A stretch of DNA of 18,427 nucleotides from DATBGE01 sp036558125 (GCA_036558125.1 DATBGE010000095.1:1-18427); one strand, 5' to 3'. Counted from the stretch's first letter, positions 8,301-15,140 are shown. Notes: a model not told the origin generated them from the letters alone. Numbers and translations: made by a program.

Positions 8301-11300
8301 TGAAATCGCTCGAAACCACCAGCGCGCCATTCTGAGTGTAGGTCCCGAAGACGGCGGCACCCTGAATGTTGCCGCGCACGGCCTTGCCCGTTCCGTTGAG
8401 CCGCAGAAGACCGCCGGCCGAATTCGAAACCACGCCTTGCACGTCGAGGTTCCCGTCAACCACCACCGTGACCGCGCCGGTCAGCGTCAGTGTGGCACCG
8501 GCCTGGATCGTAAGATCGTTGACCGTGCGGCCGATACCGGTCTGCGGATCGTTCGGTGTTCCTGAGGGGATCAGGACATTGTCGGTCGTCGCAGGAACCA
8601 CGGCCGGATTCCAGTTGCCGGCGGTGCCCCAGGCGTTGCTGACGGCACCCGTCCAGACCGCAGCCGGCGGCGTAGACGGCCAGGTCACGACCGCTCCGTT
8701 GGTGACCTGAACGAAGCCGCCCGGTGCAGCTGGACTCGGATTGGCCATGTCCAGGGTCAGCACATTCGGACTCGGCCCGTCCGTGTCGTTGGCGCTCAGA
8801 TAGAACCCGCTGGTCGGCGTGGTCTGGAACACCACGTTGTTCAATGTGAACGCCGCGGGAAGGCCGGGATGATTGATGGTCAGGGCCGTCGCTGTCGCCG
8901 GGGTCGCCGTGAAGGTGAGGTTGTCGATCTGAGCGAGGGCGCCTCCGCCCACGACCAGCAGGACGTTGTTCAACGTCATGCTGCGGACGGAGATGCCGCC
9001 CACATCCAGCGTCCGAGTCGCCGAACTGCTGAGGAGATTGGATCCAGCCGGGGGCAGCGCGATGAGCGTACCGGCCACGAACACGTTGCTGTTAAGGGTC
9101 AGCTGGTTCGAGGCCGAAGAGACATCGAGATCCTGGAAATGGCTGCCGGTGCTGTTGCTGGTCGGCGACGCGAAGGTCACTACTCGGACCGCGCTCGAGG
9201 CGAGCACGGTTCGATGAGTCCCGGAAGCGAGGAAGCTCGTCGGATTGGAGCCCGAGGTCTGGGAGAAGTTCCCCTGGACCTGCAGCACACCGGCAGTGAG
9301 CAATCCGTTTTCGTCTCCGCCGCCGAAGGCCGCGTTGCCGGTCACCAGAACCAGACCAGCCGGGTTGGTCATTGTGAGCAGCGCGCTGGCCTGAGTGGTC
9401 AGGTTGCCGCCGATGATCACCGTCTGGCCGCTCACGTCAAAGTTGCCGGTCGTCCCCGTAACGGTGAGGTTGCCGCTCGCGCTGATCGTTCCTGCCGCGG
9501 ATACCGGCCCGCTCAGAATCAGGCTGGGGACATTGCCCCGGATCTGTGCCGCGGTTGCGATGCTGATCGCACTCGTGCCGACGATTGATCCGTCCGCGAA
9601 GACGCTGCCCCCCGCCAGGAAGTTGATGCCGTTCAGGTCGAGCGTGGCTCCGCTGTTCACCGTGAGCGATTTGGCCGAGCCACTCGCCGTAAGTTGCGGG
9701 CTGTTAGGGGTCCCTGCCGGAATCACTACGTCTTCCGCCGTCGTCGGAACCTGGACGGGATTCCAGTTGGAGGCCGTTGACCAGTTGGTACTGGTGACGC
9801 CGGTCCAGGTGATCACCGGTGCGCCGAACGAGGCCGTCGCGTGGAAGGTGACGGGATTCCCGGTTACGCCCGAGGCGCCCACCGTCGCGAGCAGCGTGTT
9901 CGGGCCCTGACCCGGGCCCATGAACCAGCCTCCCACCGTCGCGATTCCAGTTGCGTCCGTGAAGGTCGTCCCGCCCGACACACCGCCGCCACCGCCGGTG
10001 ACGGTGAAGTCCACCTGGACGCCGGGTAGCGGATTGCTCTGCCCGTCGAGCACGAGCACCGAGGGCGGGATGGCGACCGGGCTGTCGGGGCCGGCGGTCT
10101 GGTTGTCGCCTCCATTTATTGTGACACTCGCCGGCGGGCCCAGAACCGGAACGGGCGTGAGCTGCTGGCTCGTCGACCCATCGCCCAACTGACCGGCGTT
10201 GTTGGCGCCCCAGCACAGAGTGCCGGTCGCGGTCAGGCCGCAGGTGTGCGCGGTGCCGCCCGCGATCGCCGTGAAGGTGTTACCGCCGAGGACCGCCACG
10301 GAGACCGGTCGGTCGGTCGTGGTGCCGTCGCCCAGCTGGCCGTTCGCGTTACGCCCGCCGCAGAAGGCCGCACCGGAAGCGAGCAGGGCGCACACGTGAT
10401 CTCCGCCCATGTCCGCGGAGACGTAGCTCCTGCCATCGTTGGTCGGCTGCGGGGTCGTGATGCTGGCGCCGAAGTTGTAGCCCCAGCAGTATCCGGCCCC
10501 GCTGGAATCGAACGCGCAGGTGCTTCGGCTGGCGGGCGCAACGGCGCCGAAGGTGATTCCTCCCACGACCGGGGTCGGCACGTTACGGTCTGTTTGGGTG
10601 CCGTCGCCCAACTCGCCATTGAGGTTGAGGCCCCAGCAATGGGCGACGCCGCCGGCGGTGAGAGCGCATGCATGACTGCCGCCGGCTCCGATTGAGGTGA
10701 AGATCAATCCGCCCGCTACTGCGACCGGCGCCCTGCGCTGTGTGTTGGTGCCGTCGCCCAGTTGTCCCAGGTTGTTCCTGCCCCAGCAAAACGCTTGTCC
10801 CGCCGCAGTCAGGCCGCAGGTGAACCGATCCCCTGCGGTCAGAGCGACGAAGGTTCGTCCTCCCGCGACCGCAGTCGGCGTGGAGTGATTCGTGGTCGTT
10901 CCGTCTCCCAGCGCCCCGCTGCTGTTATCGCCCCAGCAGAAGGCTTGCCCAGAGCCGGTCAGGGCACAGCTGTGAGTATCGCCCAGTGCGAGTGAAGTGA
11001 ACGCCTGCCCCGTCATCACCGGAGTCGCAACAGCGCGATCGACCGTGGTCCCGTCGCCCAGTTCACCCGAACCATTCGAGCCCCAGCAGACGACACTCCC
11101 AGCGCTCAGGATCTCGCAGCTGTGATCCCCACCCACTGATAGCAGTACCGGCACCGGGACGACTCCCGTCGCGGTCTCGCTAAAGGTGGCCGGCGCAAGG
11201 CCAGTGACGGTGGCGGTGAAGGTCTGTTGACTGACCGATGCGCCGAGCGTGGCGCCGGTCCGGGCGCGGCCCTGCGCATCGCTGGTTGTCGCGGTGCTGT

Positions 11301-12195
11301 CGAGAGCCCCGCCACCGCTCGTCACCGCGAAGGTCACGCTGACGCCAGGAATCGGCAGGTTGTCACCGCCGCGAACCTCGACCTCAAGCGGTTGAGGAAG
11401 TCGCGAGCCGGCAGGAGCCGATTGTCCGTTCCCGTTGGTTATTACGACCGCCGCCGGCACCGGCATCACGATGACCGTGGCCTGGTCAGTTACCGGCCCG
11501 GTTCCCGTCAACGCATTGGCGGTGATCGTGACCGTGTCTCGCTGGTTTCCCGCCGTGAACACACCAGCGGCATCCACCGGTTGCTGCGGATCACTGCTGG
11601 ACCATCCGACGTAGAACTGGGTGACAGGAGCGCCCTGGCCGTCCTGTGCCGTGGCCGACAACCTGACGGTTCCACCGAACGGCGCCATTGAGATCTTGGG
11701 CGCCACAGAGATCGTCGCGACGTTGGTCCCAACTTGCAGTGTCAGCGGGATCGTAACGGGTGGATCGGAGCCGGGCGGACCCTGATGAACCGTCACCCTC
11801 AGGGTCCCGGAGAACAGCACGATGTTTCCGCTGCGGTATTCCTCCGTTACGTCGAAGTCTTCAGTCGTAGCCAGCAGGAGGAGTTGTTCGCTGATATTGA
11901 GCTGAGAGCTGCTGGGGGGGAAACTGTACGTCTTGTCTAGAACCGCTGGACTCGGTCGCGAGGGCCTGACCACGAGCAGATGGACGTTGTCGAAGACCAA
12001 CCCGGCAGCTCCAGCATTCGCCGGCAATACTCCGATGGCTCGCAGGACGCCGGGTCCGGGCCGGTTCGGCGCGGTGACGTTCTCGTTGCAGGTGCTGATG
12101 CCCAACACCAGCCCCAGAATCCCGGCCAAGCGAAGCGCTGGGCCGGGCACGTAGCGGTTCCACCGCCAGCGTAGGGCGTCCTTCGAAGTAATCAA
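5386..12195 (-). CDS. Giant exported protein: Ig-like domains, RCC1 propeller and four long beta-solenoid repeats
   Basis: This 2269-residue protein is probably surface-exposed or lipid-anchored. The N-terminus is basic, then hydrophobic (about 20-35), ending in GISTC. That is a borderline lipobox at Cys36 because Thr at -1 is unusual. Ig-like (BIG-type) domains lie at about 166-245, 247-343 and 688-788. A seven-blade RCC1-like propeller occupies about 352-686, with repeated CWGxNxxGxLGDGT. Four copies of a large beta-solenoid unit follow at about 793-1173, 1175-1564, 1570-1949 and 1955-2269. Each begins with WTG..S..W....NW.P..VP and ends with GAVVxWP or similar. No C-terminal barrel, T9SS domain or membrane anchor is seen. 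The role is not known; adhesion or matrix function is an inference from architecture. The start is uncertain: the TTG at 12195 lies at the foot of a hairpin, and a GTG at 12150 is the alternative. It precedes the sensor kinase on the same strand. Confidence 0.88.
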   Translation of the reverse strand: MITSKDALRWRWNRYVPGPALRLAGILGLVLGISTCNENVTAPNRPGPGVLRAIGVLPANAGAAGLVFDNVHLLVVRPSRPSPAVLDKTYSFPPSSSQLNISEQLLLLATTEDFDVTEEYRSGNIVLFSGTLRVTVHQGPPGSDPPVTIPLTLQVGTNVATISVAPKISMAPFGGTVRLSATAQDGQGAPVTQFYVGWSSSDPQQPVDAAGVFTAGNQRDTVTITANALTGTGPVTDQATVIVMPVPAAVVITNGNGQSAPAGSRLPQPLEVEVRGGDNLPIPGVSVTFAVTSGGGALDSTATTSDAQGRARTGATLGASVSQQTFTATVTGLAPATFSETATGVVPVPVLLSVGGDHSCEILSAGSVVCWGSNGSGELGDGTTVDRAVATPVMTGQAFTSLALGDTHSCALTGSGQAFCWGDNSSGALGDGTTTNHSTPTAVAGGRTFVALTAGDRFTCGLTAAGQAFCWGRNNLGQLGDGTNTQRRAPVAVAGGLIFTSIGAGGSHACALTAGGVAHCWGLNLNGELGDGTQTDRNVPTPVVGGITFGAVAPASRSTCAFDSSGAGYCWGYNFGASITTPQPTNDGRSYVSADMGGDHVCALLASGAAFCGGRNANGQLGDGTTTDRPVSVAVLGGNTFTAIAGGTAHTCGLTATGTLCWGANNAGQLGDGSTSQQLTPVPVLGPPASVTINGGDNQTAGPDSPVAIPPSVLVLDGQSNPLPGVQVDFTVTGGGGGVSGGTTFTDATGIATVGGWFMGPGQGPNTLLATVGASGVTGNPVTFHATASFGAPVITWTGVTSTNWSTASNWNPVQVPTTAEDVVIPAGTPNSPQLTASGSAKSLTVNSGATLDLNGINFLAGGSVFADGSIVGTSAISIATAAQIRGNVPSLILSGPVSAAGTISASGNLTVTGTTGNFDVSGQTVIIGGNLTTQASALLTMTNPAGLVLVTGNAAFGGGDENGLLTAGVLQVQGNFSQTSGSNPTSFLASGTHRTVLASSAVRVVTFASPTSNSTGSHFQDLDVSSASNQLTLNSNVFVAGTLIALPPAGSNLLSSSATRTLDVGGISVRSMTLNNVLLVVGGGALAQIDNLTFTATPATATALTINHPGLPAAFTLNNVVFQTTPTSGFYLSANDTDGPSPNVLTLDMANPSPAAPGGFVQVTNGAVVTWPSTPPAAVWTGAVSNAWGTAGNWNPAVVPATTDNVLIPSGTPNDPQTGIGRTVNDLTIQAGATLTLTGAVTVVVDGNLDVQGVVSNSAGGLLRLNGTGKAVRGNIQGAAVFGTYTQNGALVVSSDFIIRGDLTVNGQTLSISNNLNLLSAGRLFMTNPADEVLVSGDANFRGGSTAGTLTEGNLFIGGNLAQDNSGTGLPATSFSPSGNHTTWFTGSGIQQVDIFNTGTGAGFSHFANLNLSTATGSVTFVRFNTVFADGILTSHPVSIQPVLTTSNSAKLQVAGVDVDGLVLDNLPLLISGGPLTKFNRITLQNYSPSAVQLTVSHPGAAAAFTLDQLSFTTTPTTGGAYLQADDIAPTDGVVLTLDLTNPNPATPGGFVVTNGGAVVNWPAAGGAALTWAGTVSTDWNNAANWSPARVPGTTDDVVIPAATPNAPVLTSVSSTRDLTVLASQSLDLAGFNLQVLGNISVPGQIISTGGDVLLNGVSKTVDGTINTEVAVSGNYVMSGDLNVSGVSLSLSGSTASLNLGGFSATVSGDFQTTGGALLVMQSSSDVLLILGNGIFDGGMELGSMSAGTVSILGNLSQFATNSPDSYHPSGTHVTHLAAASPTVTFATPGNVPGSSHFQELTWTGGGTLTLGSDVFAHGTFSGFTGSISSTGKTLSVGALSWGGTLPITNTQVVIDQPSGAPIDLADIVFQGMSPSATQLTVNHPGVGSPVSFTNLTFSTTPTTGFYLRANDTDGPSPFPLTIDMNNPTPATPGAFLQVTNGAVVNWPGVIPAPTWTGSVNTDWSNPGNWSSGTVPTVSDSVVIPAAANQPTLTAPVSVKAVNITGGQLTLGGQTMTVAQTFTTTGTGTLAMTSSSDTLTVQSIAIFSGADESGLLTAGVLLVQGSFVQLPTTSANSYVAGGTHKTSFTRDGSITFASSTSHFQDLELSGAITVQLGSDVGVTGRFTAFQSTTNLKGNGFKVIATAVGIQALSVDNTTIVVDEKGTGQAQQFDNVTFQGFPTTGATMLSFTGVGGAATPRNLTFTNVTFQLLPVGAGNLYVTLISSNGFGLNLTMPGSNQGRQGGGNGLTLSNPPNETTVGGATIFWP
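5389..6333 (-). repeat. Solenoid repeat unit 4 of the giant protein (shortened)
   Basis: Residues about 1955-2269 start with PTWTGSVNTDWSNPGNW and end at the C-terminus with GGATIFWP, matching the ends of the other units. At about 315 residues it is some 70 shorter than the others, having lost internal solenoid turns. The FQDLELS and TFQGFPTTG-type segments are kept. The repeat is diverged at DNA level, so recent duplication is unlikely. Confidence 0.8.
6349..7488 (-). repeat. Solenoid repeat unit 3 of the giant protein
   Basis: Residues about 1570-1949 begin with LTWAGTVSTDWNNAANW and end with NGAVVNWP. Shared internal landmarks are VPGTTDDVVIPA, SLDLAGFNL, SGTHVTHL, SSHFQEL, LTVNHPG and FYLRANDTDGPSP. 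The same landmarks occur at matching places in units 1 and 2. Confidence 0.85.
7504..8673 (-). repeat. Solenoid repeat unit 2 of the giant protein
   Basis: Residues about 1175-1564 begin with AAVWTGAVSNAWGTAGNW and end with GGAVVNWP. Landmarks are VPATTDNVLIPSG, ATLTLTGAV, FSPSGNHTTWF, FSHFANLNLS, LTVSHPG and AYLQADD. The length is the same as units 1 and 3 within about ten residues. Confidence 0.85.
8677..9819 (-). repeat. Solenoid repeat unit 1 of the giant protein
   Basis: Residues about 793-1173 begin with VITWTGVTSTNWSTASNW and end with NGAVVTWP. Landmarks are VPTTAEDVVIPAG, ATLDLNGINF, SGTHRTVL, SHFQDLDVS, LTINHPG and FYLSANDTDGPSP. It directly follows the third Ig-like domain. Confidence 0.85.
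10138..11142 (-). repeat. Seven RCC1-type propeller repeats within the giant protein
   Basis: Residues about 352-686 hold seven units of about 45-50 residues with the pattern GG.H.CAL...G...CWG.N..GQLGDGT. Most units have two cysteines, which could form one disulfide per blade. Blade 5 is degenerate: it has CWGYNFG but no LGDGT. Blade 6 has CGGRN in place of CWGxN. Seven blades match the classical RCC1 fold. In bacteria such propellers usually mediate binding; the ligand here is unknown. Confidence 0.9.
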
Positions 12196-12225
12196 ATTGG
12201 GACCAGGGAGTTCCTGGCCCCAATT
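12195..12225 (-). terminator. Strong hairpin between the secreted-protein gene and the giant gene
   Basis: Arms AATTGGGGCCAGG and CCTGGTCCCAATT (minus strand) enclose a 5-nt loop. All 13 positions pair in minus-strand RNA, using one G-U wobble; plus-strand RNA would have an A-C mismatch instead. It is followed by TTGATTACTT, a weak U-rich tail. It could end transcripts from 12285-12863. It also overlaps the CCAATT box and the TTG start of the giant gene, so a regulatory role in its leader is equally possible. Confidence 0.5.
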
Positions 12226-12250
12226 GGCACATCAAATGAAAGGATGTCAA
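12222..12250 (-). promoter_or_regulatory. Candidate promoter or shared regulatory element of the giant gene
   Basis: On the minus strand TTGACA (12250-12245) is followed after exactly 17 nt by CCAATT (12227-12222) and G. It is identical in both boxes and in spacing to the element at 5352-5324 before the sensor kinase. The CCAATTGG octamer here is itself palindromic and merges into the hairpin at 12195-12225. Confidence 0.5.
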
Positions 12251-12284
12251 GAAGAGGCACGCGCGCGCGACGTGTGGTTCCGTC

Positions 12285-12863
12285 TCAACGGCGCCGCGTC
12301 GTCACCAGCAGACCCAGCGGAAACAGCGCAAGTCCAGCGAGGGCAAGCGGTGCGGCCGGCGAACCGTGCTGAAAATGCTCCACCGCCAGCTGCTGCCGCA
12401 GCATCGCGTCAACCTGCGCAGGCGTGACGGTATCAGGAACCAGGTAGCCGTTGCTCCGTTTGGTCGGCACCTGGGCGGTGCTTATCTCGCCATTCCGGAT
12501 CGGGACCACCATCGTCGCCTGGCCCATCTCACCATTGCTCTTCTGGCCCAGATTGATCACCAATAGCCAGGCCCCTTCCTTCTTCGGCTCATAGCGCAGC
12601 GCGTAGACCCCGGGAATCGAGGTCGAGACCAGGTTGAGGTCGACCGATTGGCGGACGCCGTTGATCAGACCCTCGGCCTTCCCACTTACGGGGTAGTAGG
12701 CCACGTCGCCATGATGGTAGACCCGGACCAGGGCGAAAGCCCCGCGCGTGGTCTCGTTGTAAGGATTGGCTGGAATCTCGAGTGAAATCCACGGGGGACC
12801 CGCGAAGGCCGGAGTAGCGGCACAGAACGTCAGTACAGCGGCGGCAAAGAGGGGGCGGAACAT
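12285..12863 (-). CDS. Secreted protein with beta-rich domain and C-terminal membrane anchor, function unknown
   Basis: I do not recognise this family. The 192 residues begin with a clear signal peptide, MFRPLFAAAVLTFCAATPAFA, probably cleaved before GPPW. Residues about 25-125 are beta-rich and look like one Ig-like or FixH/YtkA-like domain: GAFALVRVYHHGD, VSGKAEGLINGVRQSV, GVYALRYEPKKEGAWLLVIN. A linker leads to a hydrophobic segment (about 170-187) and a terminal RRR. This anchors the C-terminus in the inner membrane or resembles a sorting tail. The frame is open to 12938, but the ATG at 12863 is preceded by GGAGG at ideal spacing and directly starts the signal peptide. It lies 138 bp downstream of the DUF4097 gene on the same strand and could be the last gene of that sigma-factor operon. 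A hairpin follows at 12195-12225. Confidence 0.8.
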   Translation of the reverse strand: MFRPLFAAAVLTFCAATPAFAGPPWISLEIPANPYNETTRGAFALVRVYHHGDVAYYPVSGKAEGLINGVRQSVDLNLVSTSIPGVYALRYEPKKEGAWLLVINLGQKSNGEMGQATMVVPIRNGEISTAQVPTKRSNGYLVPDTVTPAQVDAMLRQQLAVEHFQHGSPAAPLALAGLALFPLGLLVTTRRR

Positions 12864-12960
12864 TTTGAACCTCCAACGGGAAGGGGACGGGTGCCGGAGA
12901 AAGGGATCTCCGCTTCCGTGGAGTGAGATGCTTGCCAACCTATTCCCGTTTAAATCCCCT

Positions 12961-12981
12961 CGGTACTCGGTACTCGGTACT
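12961..12981. repeat. Three tandem CGGTACT heptamers
   Basis: CGGTACT occurs three times head to tail without mismatch in the 138-bp gap between the DUF4097 gene and the secreted-protein gene. No function can be assigned. It may be a slippage-prone microsatellite or the remains of a dispersed repeat. Confidence 0.85.
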
Positions 12982-13001
12982 TCTTCAGTCCTTCCCCCTC
13001 A

Positions 13002-13877
13002 TCACTTCTTTTTCAATTCCACTTTTCCCTTGAACGTCCGCACCGTGACCGACGCCTGGCCCGAGCCGACGGTAAAACGCCACTCTCCCTTCGCCGGTGC
13101 TGGAGGGATGCCCTGGAACTCGGTGCTCAGTTGGCCCGCGTAGCCGGCGAGAGAGTAGGTGGCTCCGAGCTTTTCGGGGAGACGCAGCTCGATGTTCCCA
13201 CTGTGGCTCTCCGCCTCCAGTGCGCCATCGGGATCGAGGTCGCCCTTGAAGGCGATCTCCCCGGAGACGGTTTCGAAGCGGGCGCGCGAGATCTTCCCCT
13301 CCATGCCGATGTAGAGGGGACCACTCACGCTCGATGCGCTCGCCTCGCTGATGACGCCGCGGAAGACAATGGTCCCGCTGCCGGTGCGGGCTCTGGCACT
13401 GGGAGATGCGACCGCCAGCTCGATATTTCCGTCCAGTGATTCAGCGGTTACGACCGAAGGCGATCCCGCGACGCGGGTGTGACCGCTCACCGTAAACACG
13501 TCCACCGTGCCCGTCACCGCGTTCACCTCGACATCGGCATTCGCCGTTTTGATCCAGACCCTGGCGCCTCGTGGAACGCTGACGTCCATGATGGCGGTGC
13601 CGTTTGCATCGGTCTGCTGAGTTTCGATACCGAGCTTCATGCCATCGCTGGTCCCACCGATGAAGAAGCGGCCTAGTGAGGGATCCATGTATCCGCTCAC
13701 CGCCACTGAATCCTTGGTCCAGCCAGTGACCCGCAGCGTGCCGCTCGGGCAGTAGATCCTGAGCGCCACATCGGGGCGGGCCGGGCGTCGCGCGGCGATG
13801 TCTCCCTGTGCCGCCGCAGGCCCCCCGGGCAGAAGCACCAGGAAAAGCAGTGCGAGGCGACTGGCCCGTTGTCTCAT
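13002..13877 (-). CDS. DUF4097-family exported beta-solenoid protein (left cassette)
   Basis: This is a 291-residue periplasmic or surface protein of the DUF4097 (putative adhesin) type. It has a signal peptide MRQRASRLALLFLVLLPGGPAAA, cleaved near Ala23-Gln24. From about residue 108 it is a run of short beta-strand turns: VEVNAVTGTVDVFTVSG, AESLDGNIELAV, GSGTIVFRGVI, ASSVSGPLYIG, FETVSGEIAFKG, ESHSGNIELRLP and FKGKVELKK. These fit a right-handed parallel beta-helix. The ATG at 13877 comes one base after the stop of the anti-sigma gene (TGAgATG), so the two are translationally coupled. The larger open frame to 14117 only overlaps the anti-sigma gene and is not used. It has the same place in the operon as the gene at 16454 in the right cassette. 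The family is well supported; the biochemical role is unknown. Confidence 0.85.
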   Translation of the reverse strand: MRQRASRLALLFLVLLPGGPAAAQGDIAARRPARPDVALRIYCPSGTLRVTGWTKDSVAVSGYMDPSLGRFFIGGTSDGMKLGIETQQTDANGTAIMDVSVPRGARVWIKTANADVEVNAVTGTVDVFTVSGHTRVAGSPSVVTAESLDGNIELAVASPSARARTGSGTIVFRGVISEASASSVSGPLYIGMEGKISRARFETVSGEIAFKGDLDPDGALEAESHSGNIELRLPEKLGATYSLAGYAGQLSTEFQGIPPAPAKGEWRFTVGSGQASVTVRTFKGKVELKKK

Positions 13878-13878
13878 C

Positions 13879-14502
13879 TCAGCTTTCCTGACCCGCGCGA
13901 GCGGCACGCTGCAACAGCTCGAGGCGCTGCTGGTAGCGCGCGAGCAGCATCTCCTCGAGAGTCGGATCGCCAGGATCGCTCTTGAGAGCCTCCTCCGACT
14001 CCCGGATCGCCGCATCGATGATCGCCAGGTTGCGCTCCAGAACGGCGAGTGTCCGAGGAGACAGGCCTGCGGGATTCTGCTCGATCTTCTGAGCAAGCTC
14101 CGCTGTCGCCTGAGCATACTCGGCCTGAGACGCGGCGAAGCCGGGTTCCCCGCCGCCTCGTTTGAGCCACAAAGAGGTGACCGCCGAAGAGAGAACCATC
14201 AGGACGACGGCGGCTGCCGCGAGCAGCGGTGTTCGCATCCGTGACCGGCGCGTAGAGAGCGAGACGACGCCGGGGCGCGCACTCCCCTCGATTCGCTGCT
14301 GGATTCCGCTCCAGGCTCCCGCCGGCGGCGCGATCGACCTGGGGAGTGCCTTCGCATCCGCCAGTAACGCCTGGAGACTCTCCAGCTCCGCCCGACAGCT
14401 CGGACAGATCGTCACGTGGGCTTCGACTTCCGCGGCCCGTTCCGGAGAAAGCAGCCCGTCGGCGTAGTCGTCCAGCAGGGCGACTGCTTCGTCGCATGTC
14501 AT
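13879..14502 (-). CDS. Membrane anti-sigma factor with zinc finger (zf-HC2), left cassette
   Basis: This protein would hold the partner ECF sigma at the membrane and release it on an envelope signal. The 207 residues begin with a zf-HC2 (ZAS) domain with His29, Cys33 and Cys36 in HVTICPSC, plus an extra Cys3. A single membrane segment spans about 91-113. The C-terminal extracytoplasmic part (about 120-205) is helical and contains RTLAVLERNLAIIDAAIRE, followed by LELLQRAAR. That domain is clearly related to the end of the right-hand anti-sigma (15789-16433), so the two are paralogues. The ATG at 14502 overlaps the sigma stop codon in ATGA. The longer open frame to 14679 lies inside the sigma gene and is rejected. 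The DUF4097 gene starts one base after its stop. Anti-sigma identity is strong from motif, topology and neighbour. Confidence 0.9.
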   Translation of the reverse strand: MTCDEAVALLDDYADGLLSPERAAEVEAHVTICPSCRAELESLQALLADAKALPRSIAPPAGAWSGIQQRIEGSARPGVVSLSTRRSRMRTPLLAAAAVVLMVLSSAVTSLWLKRGGGEPGFAASQAEYAQATAELAQKIEQNPAGLSPRTLAVLERNLAIIDAAIRESEEALKSDPGDPTLEEMLLARYQQRLELLQRAARAGQES

Positions 14503-15014
14503 GTTTTCAGCTTCTCCCGCAAGAGTCGGCGCGCCCGGTGCAGCTGCGCCTTCGAGGTTCCTTCGGCGATTCCCGTCATCGAGGCGATCTCGTCGTGCCG
14601 GTACCCTTCGACGTCGTGCAGGACGAAAATGACTCGGGCACCTTCCGGCAGCGCCGCGATCGCATGGTCGAGGTCCCAATTCCCGATTTCTCCCGAGTCG
14701 CTTCGGGGCCGCTCCAGGGACTCGGGCTGGTCGGTGGAGAACACCCGACGAGTGCGCCGGGATGCGCTCCGTTTCTCCCCCAGGACTTCGTTGACTGCCA
14801 GCCGGTGCAACCAGGTGGAGAAGGCGCTCTCACCCCGGAAGGTCTCCAGCCGCTCCCACACCCGAACGAAAACATCCTGGGTCAATTCCTCCGCCTCGGC
14901 GCGGTCCCCTGAGAGTCTGAGGCATATGGCGAAGACTCGACCACCGTGTTCCTCATACAACGTCCGGAACGCGTCGGCATCTCCCTCCTGGGCTCGGCGG
15001 ACCGTCTGATTCAC
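14499..15014 (-). CDS. ECF-family RNA polymerase sigma factor, left cassette
   Basis: This would direct RNA polymerase to a small envelope-related regulon. With the GTG at 15014 it has 171 residues, normal for ECF sigmas. Region 2 covers about 14-77: AFRTLYEEHGGRVFAICLRL, then the ELTQDVFVRVWERLETFRG core and STWLHRLAVN. Region 4 covers about 115-169: LDHAIAALPEGARVIFVLHDVEGY, then HDEIASMTGIAEGTSKAQLHRARRLL. The start is uncertain. CTG at 15026 and TTG at 15092 are alternatives, and the frame stays open to 15278, but that extension would overlap the start of the divergent sigma gene. The anti-sigma gene overlaps its stop by ATGA. It is paralogous to the sigma at 15196-15792, sharing TFRG-SAF-TWLHRLA and LHD-EGYRH-EIA. 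Regulation by a GGATTTGG inverted repeat in the shared upstream region is inferred. Confidence 0.9.
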   Translation of the reverse strand: MNQTVRRAQEGDADAFRTLYEEHGGRVFAICLRLSGDRAEAEELTQDVFVRVWERLETFRGESAFSTWLHRLAVNEVLGEKRSASRRTRRVFSTDQPESLERPRSDSGEIGNWDLDHAIAALPEGARVIFVLHDVEGYRHDEIASMTGIAEGTSKAQLHRARRLLREKLKT

Positions 15015-15140
15015 GGCCTCGAACAGCGTAGGGTTGTCATCGTTGGTTGAGATGCCGGTGGAGAGCTCGAGGTTTAGGGGCTGTTGCCCCAAACTACTGC
15101 GCGCATTTGAGTCCGACAGGTGTAGATCTCGCCACCAGAG

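Noticed and set aside
5389..9819. Regularly spaced repeats considered as a CRISPR array or transposon repeats
   Set aside because: The spacing is over 1.1 kb, the repeats are diverged at DNA level and they are in frame; they are protein repeats.
12896..12915. Small hairpin CGGAGA/TCTCCG before the secreted-protein gene
   Set aside because: The stem is only 6 bp with no T-run, and is expected by chance in GC-rich DNA.
13878..14117. Upstream extension of the left DUF4097 reading frame
   Set aside because: It overlaps the anti-sigma gene and is Arg/Ser-rich out-of-frame sequence. The signal peptide starts at 13877.
15077..15090. Short hairpin GGGGC-TGTT-GCCCC upstream of the left sigma gene
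   Set aside because: The 5-bp stem has no T-tract on either strand, so it is too weak to call a terminator or leader element.
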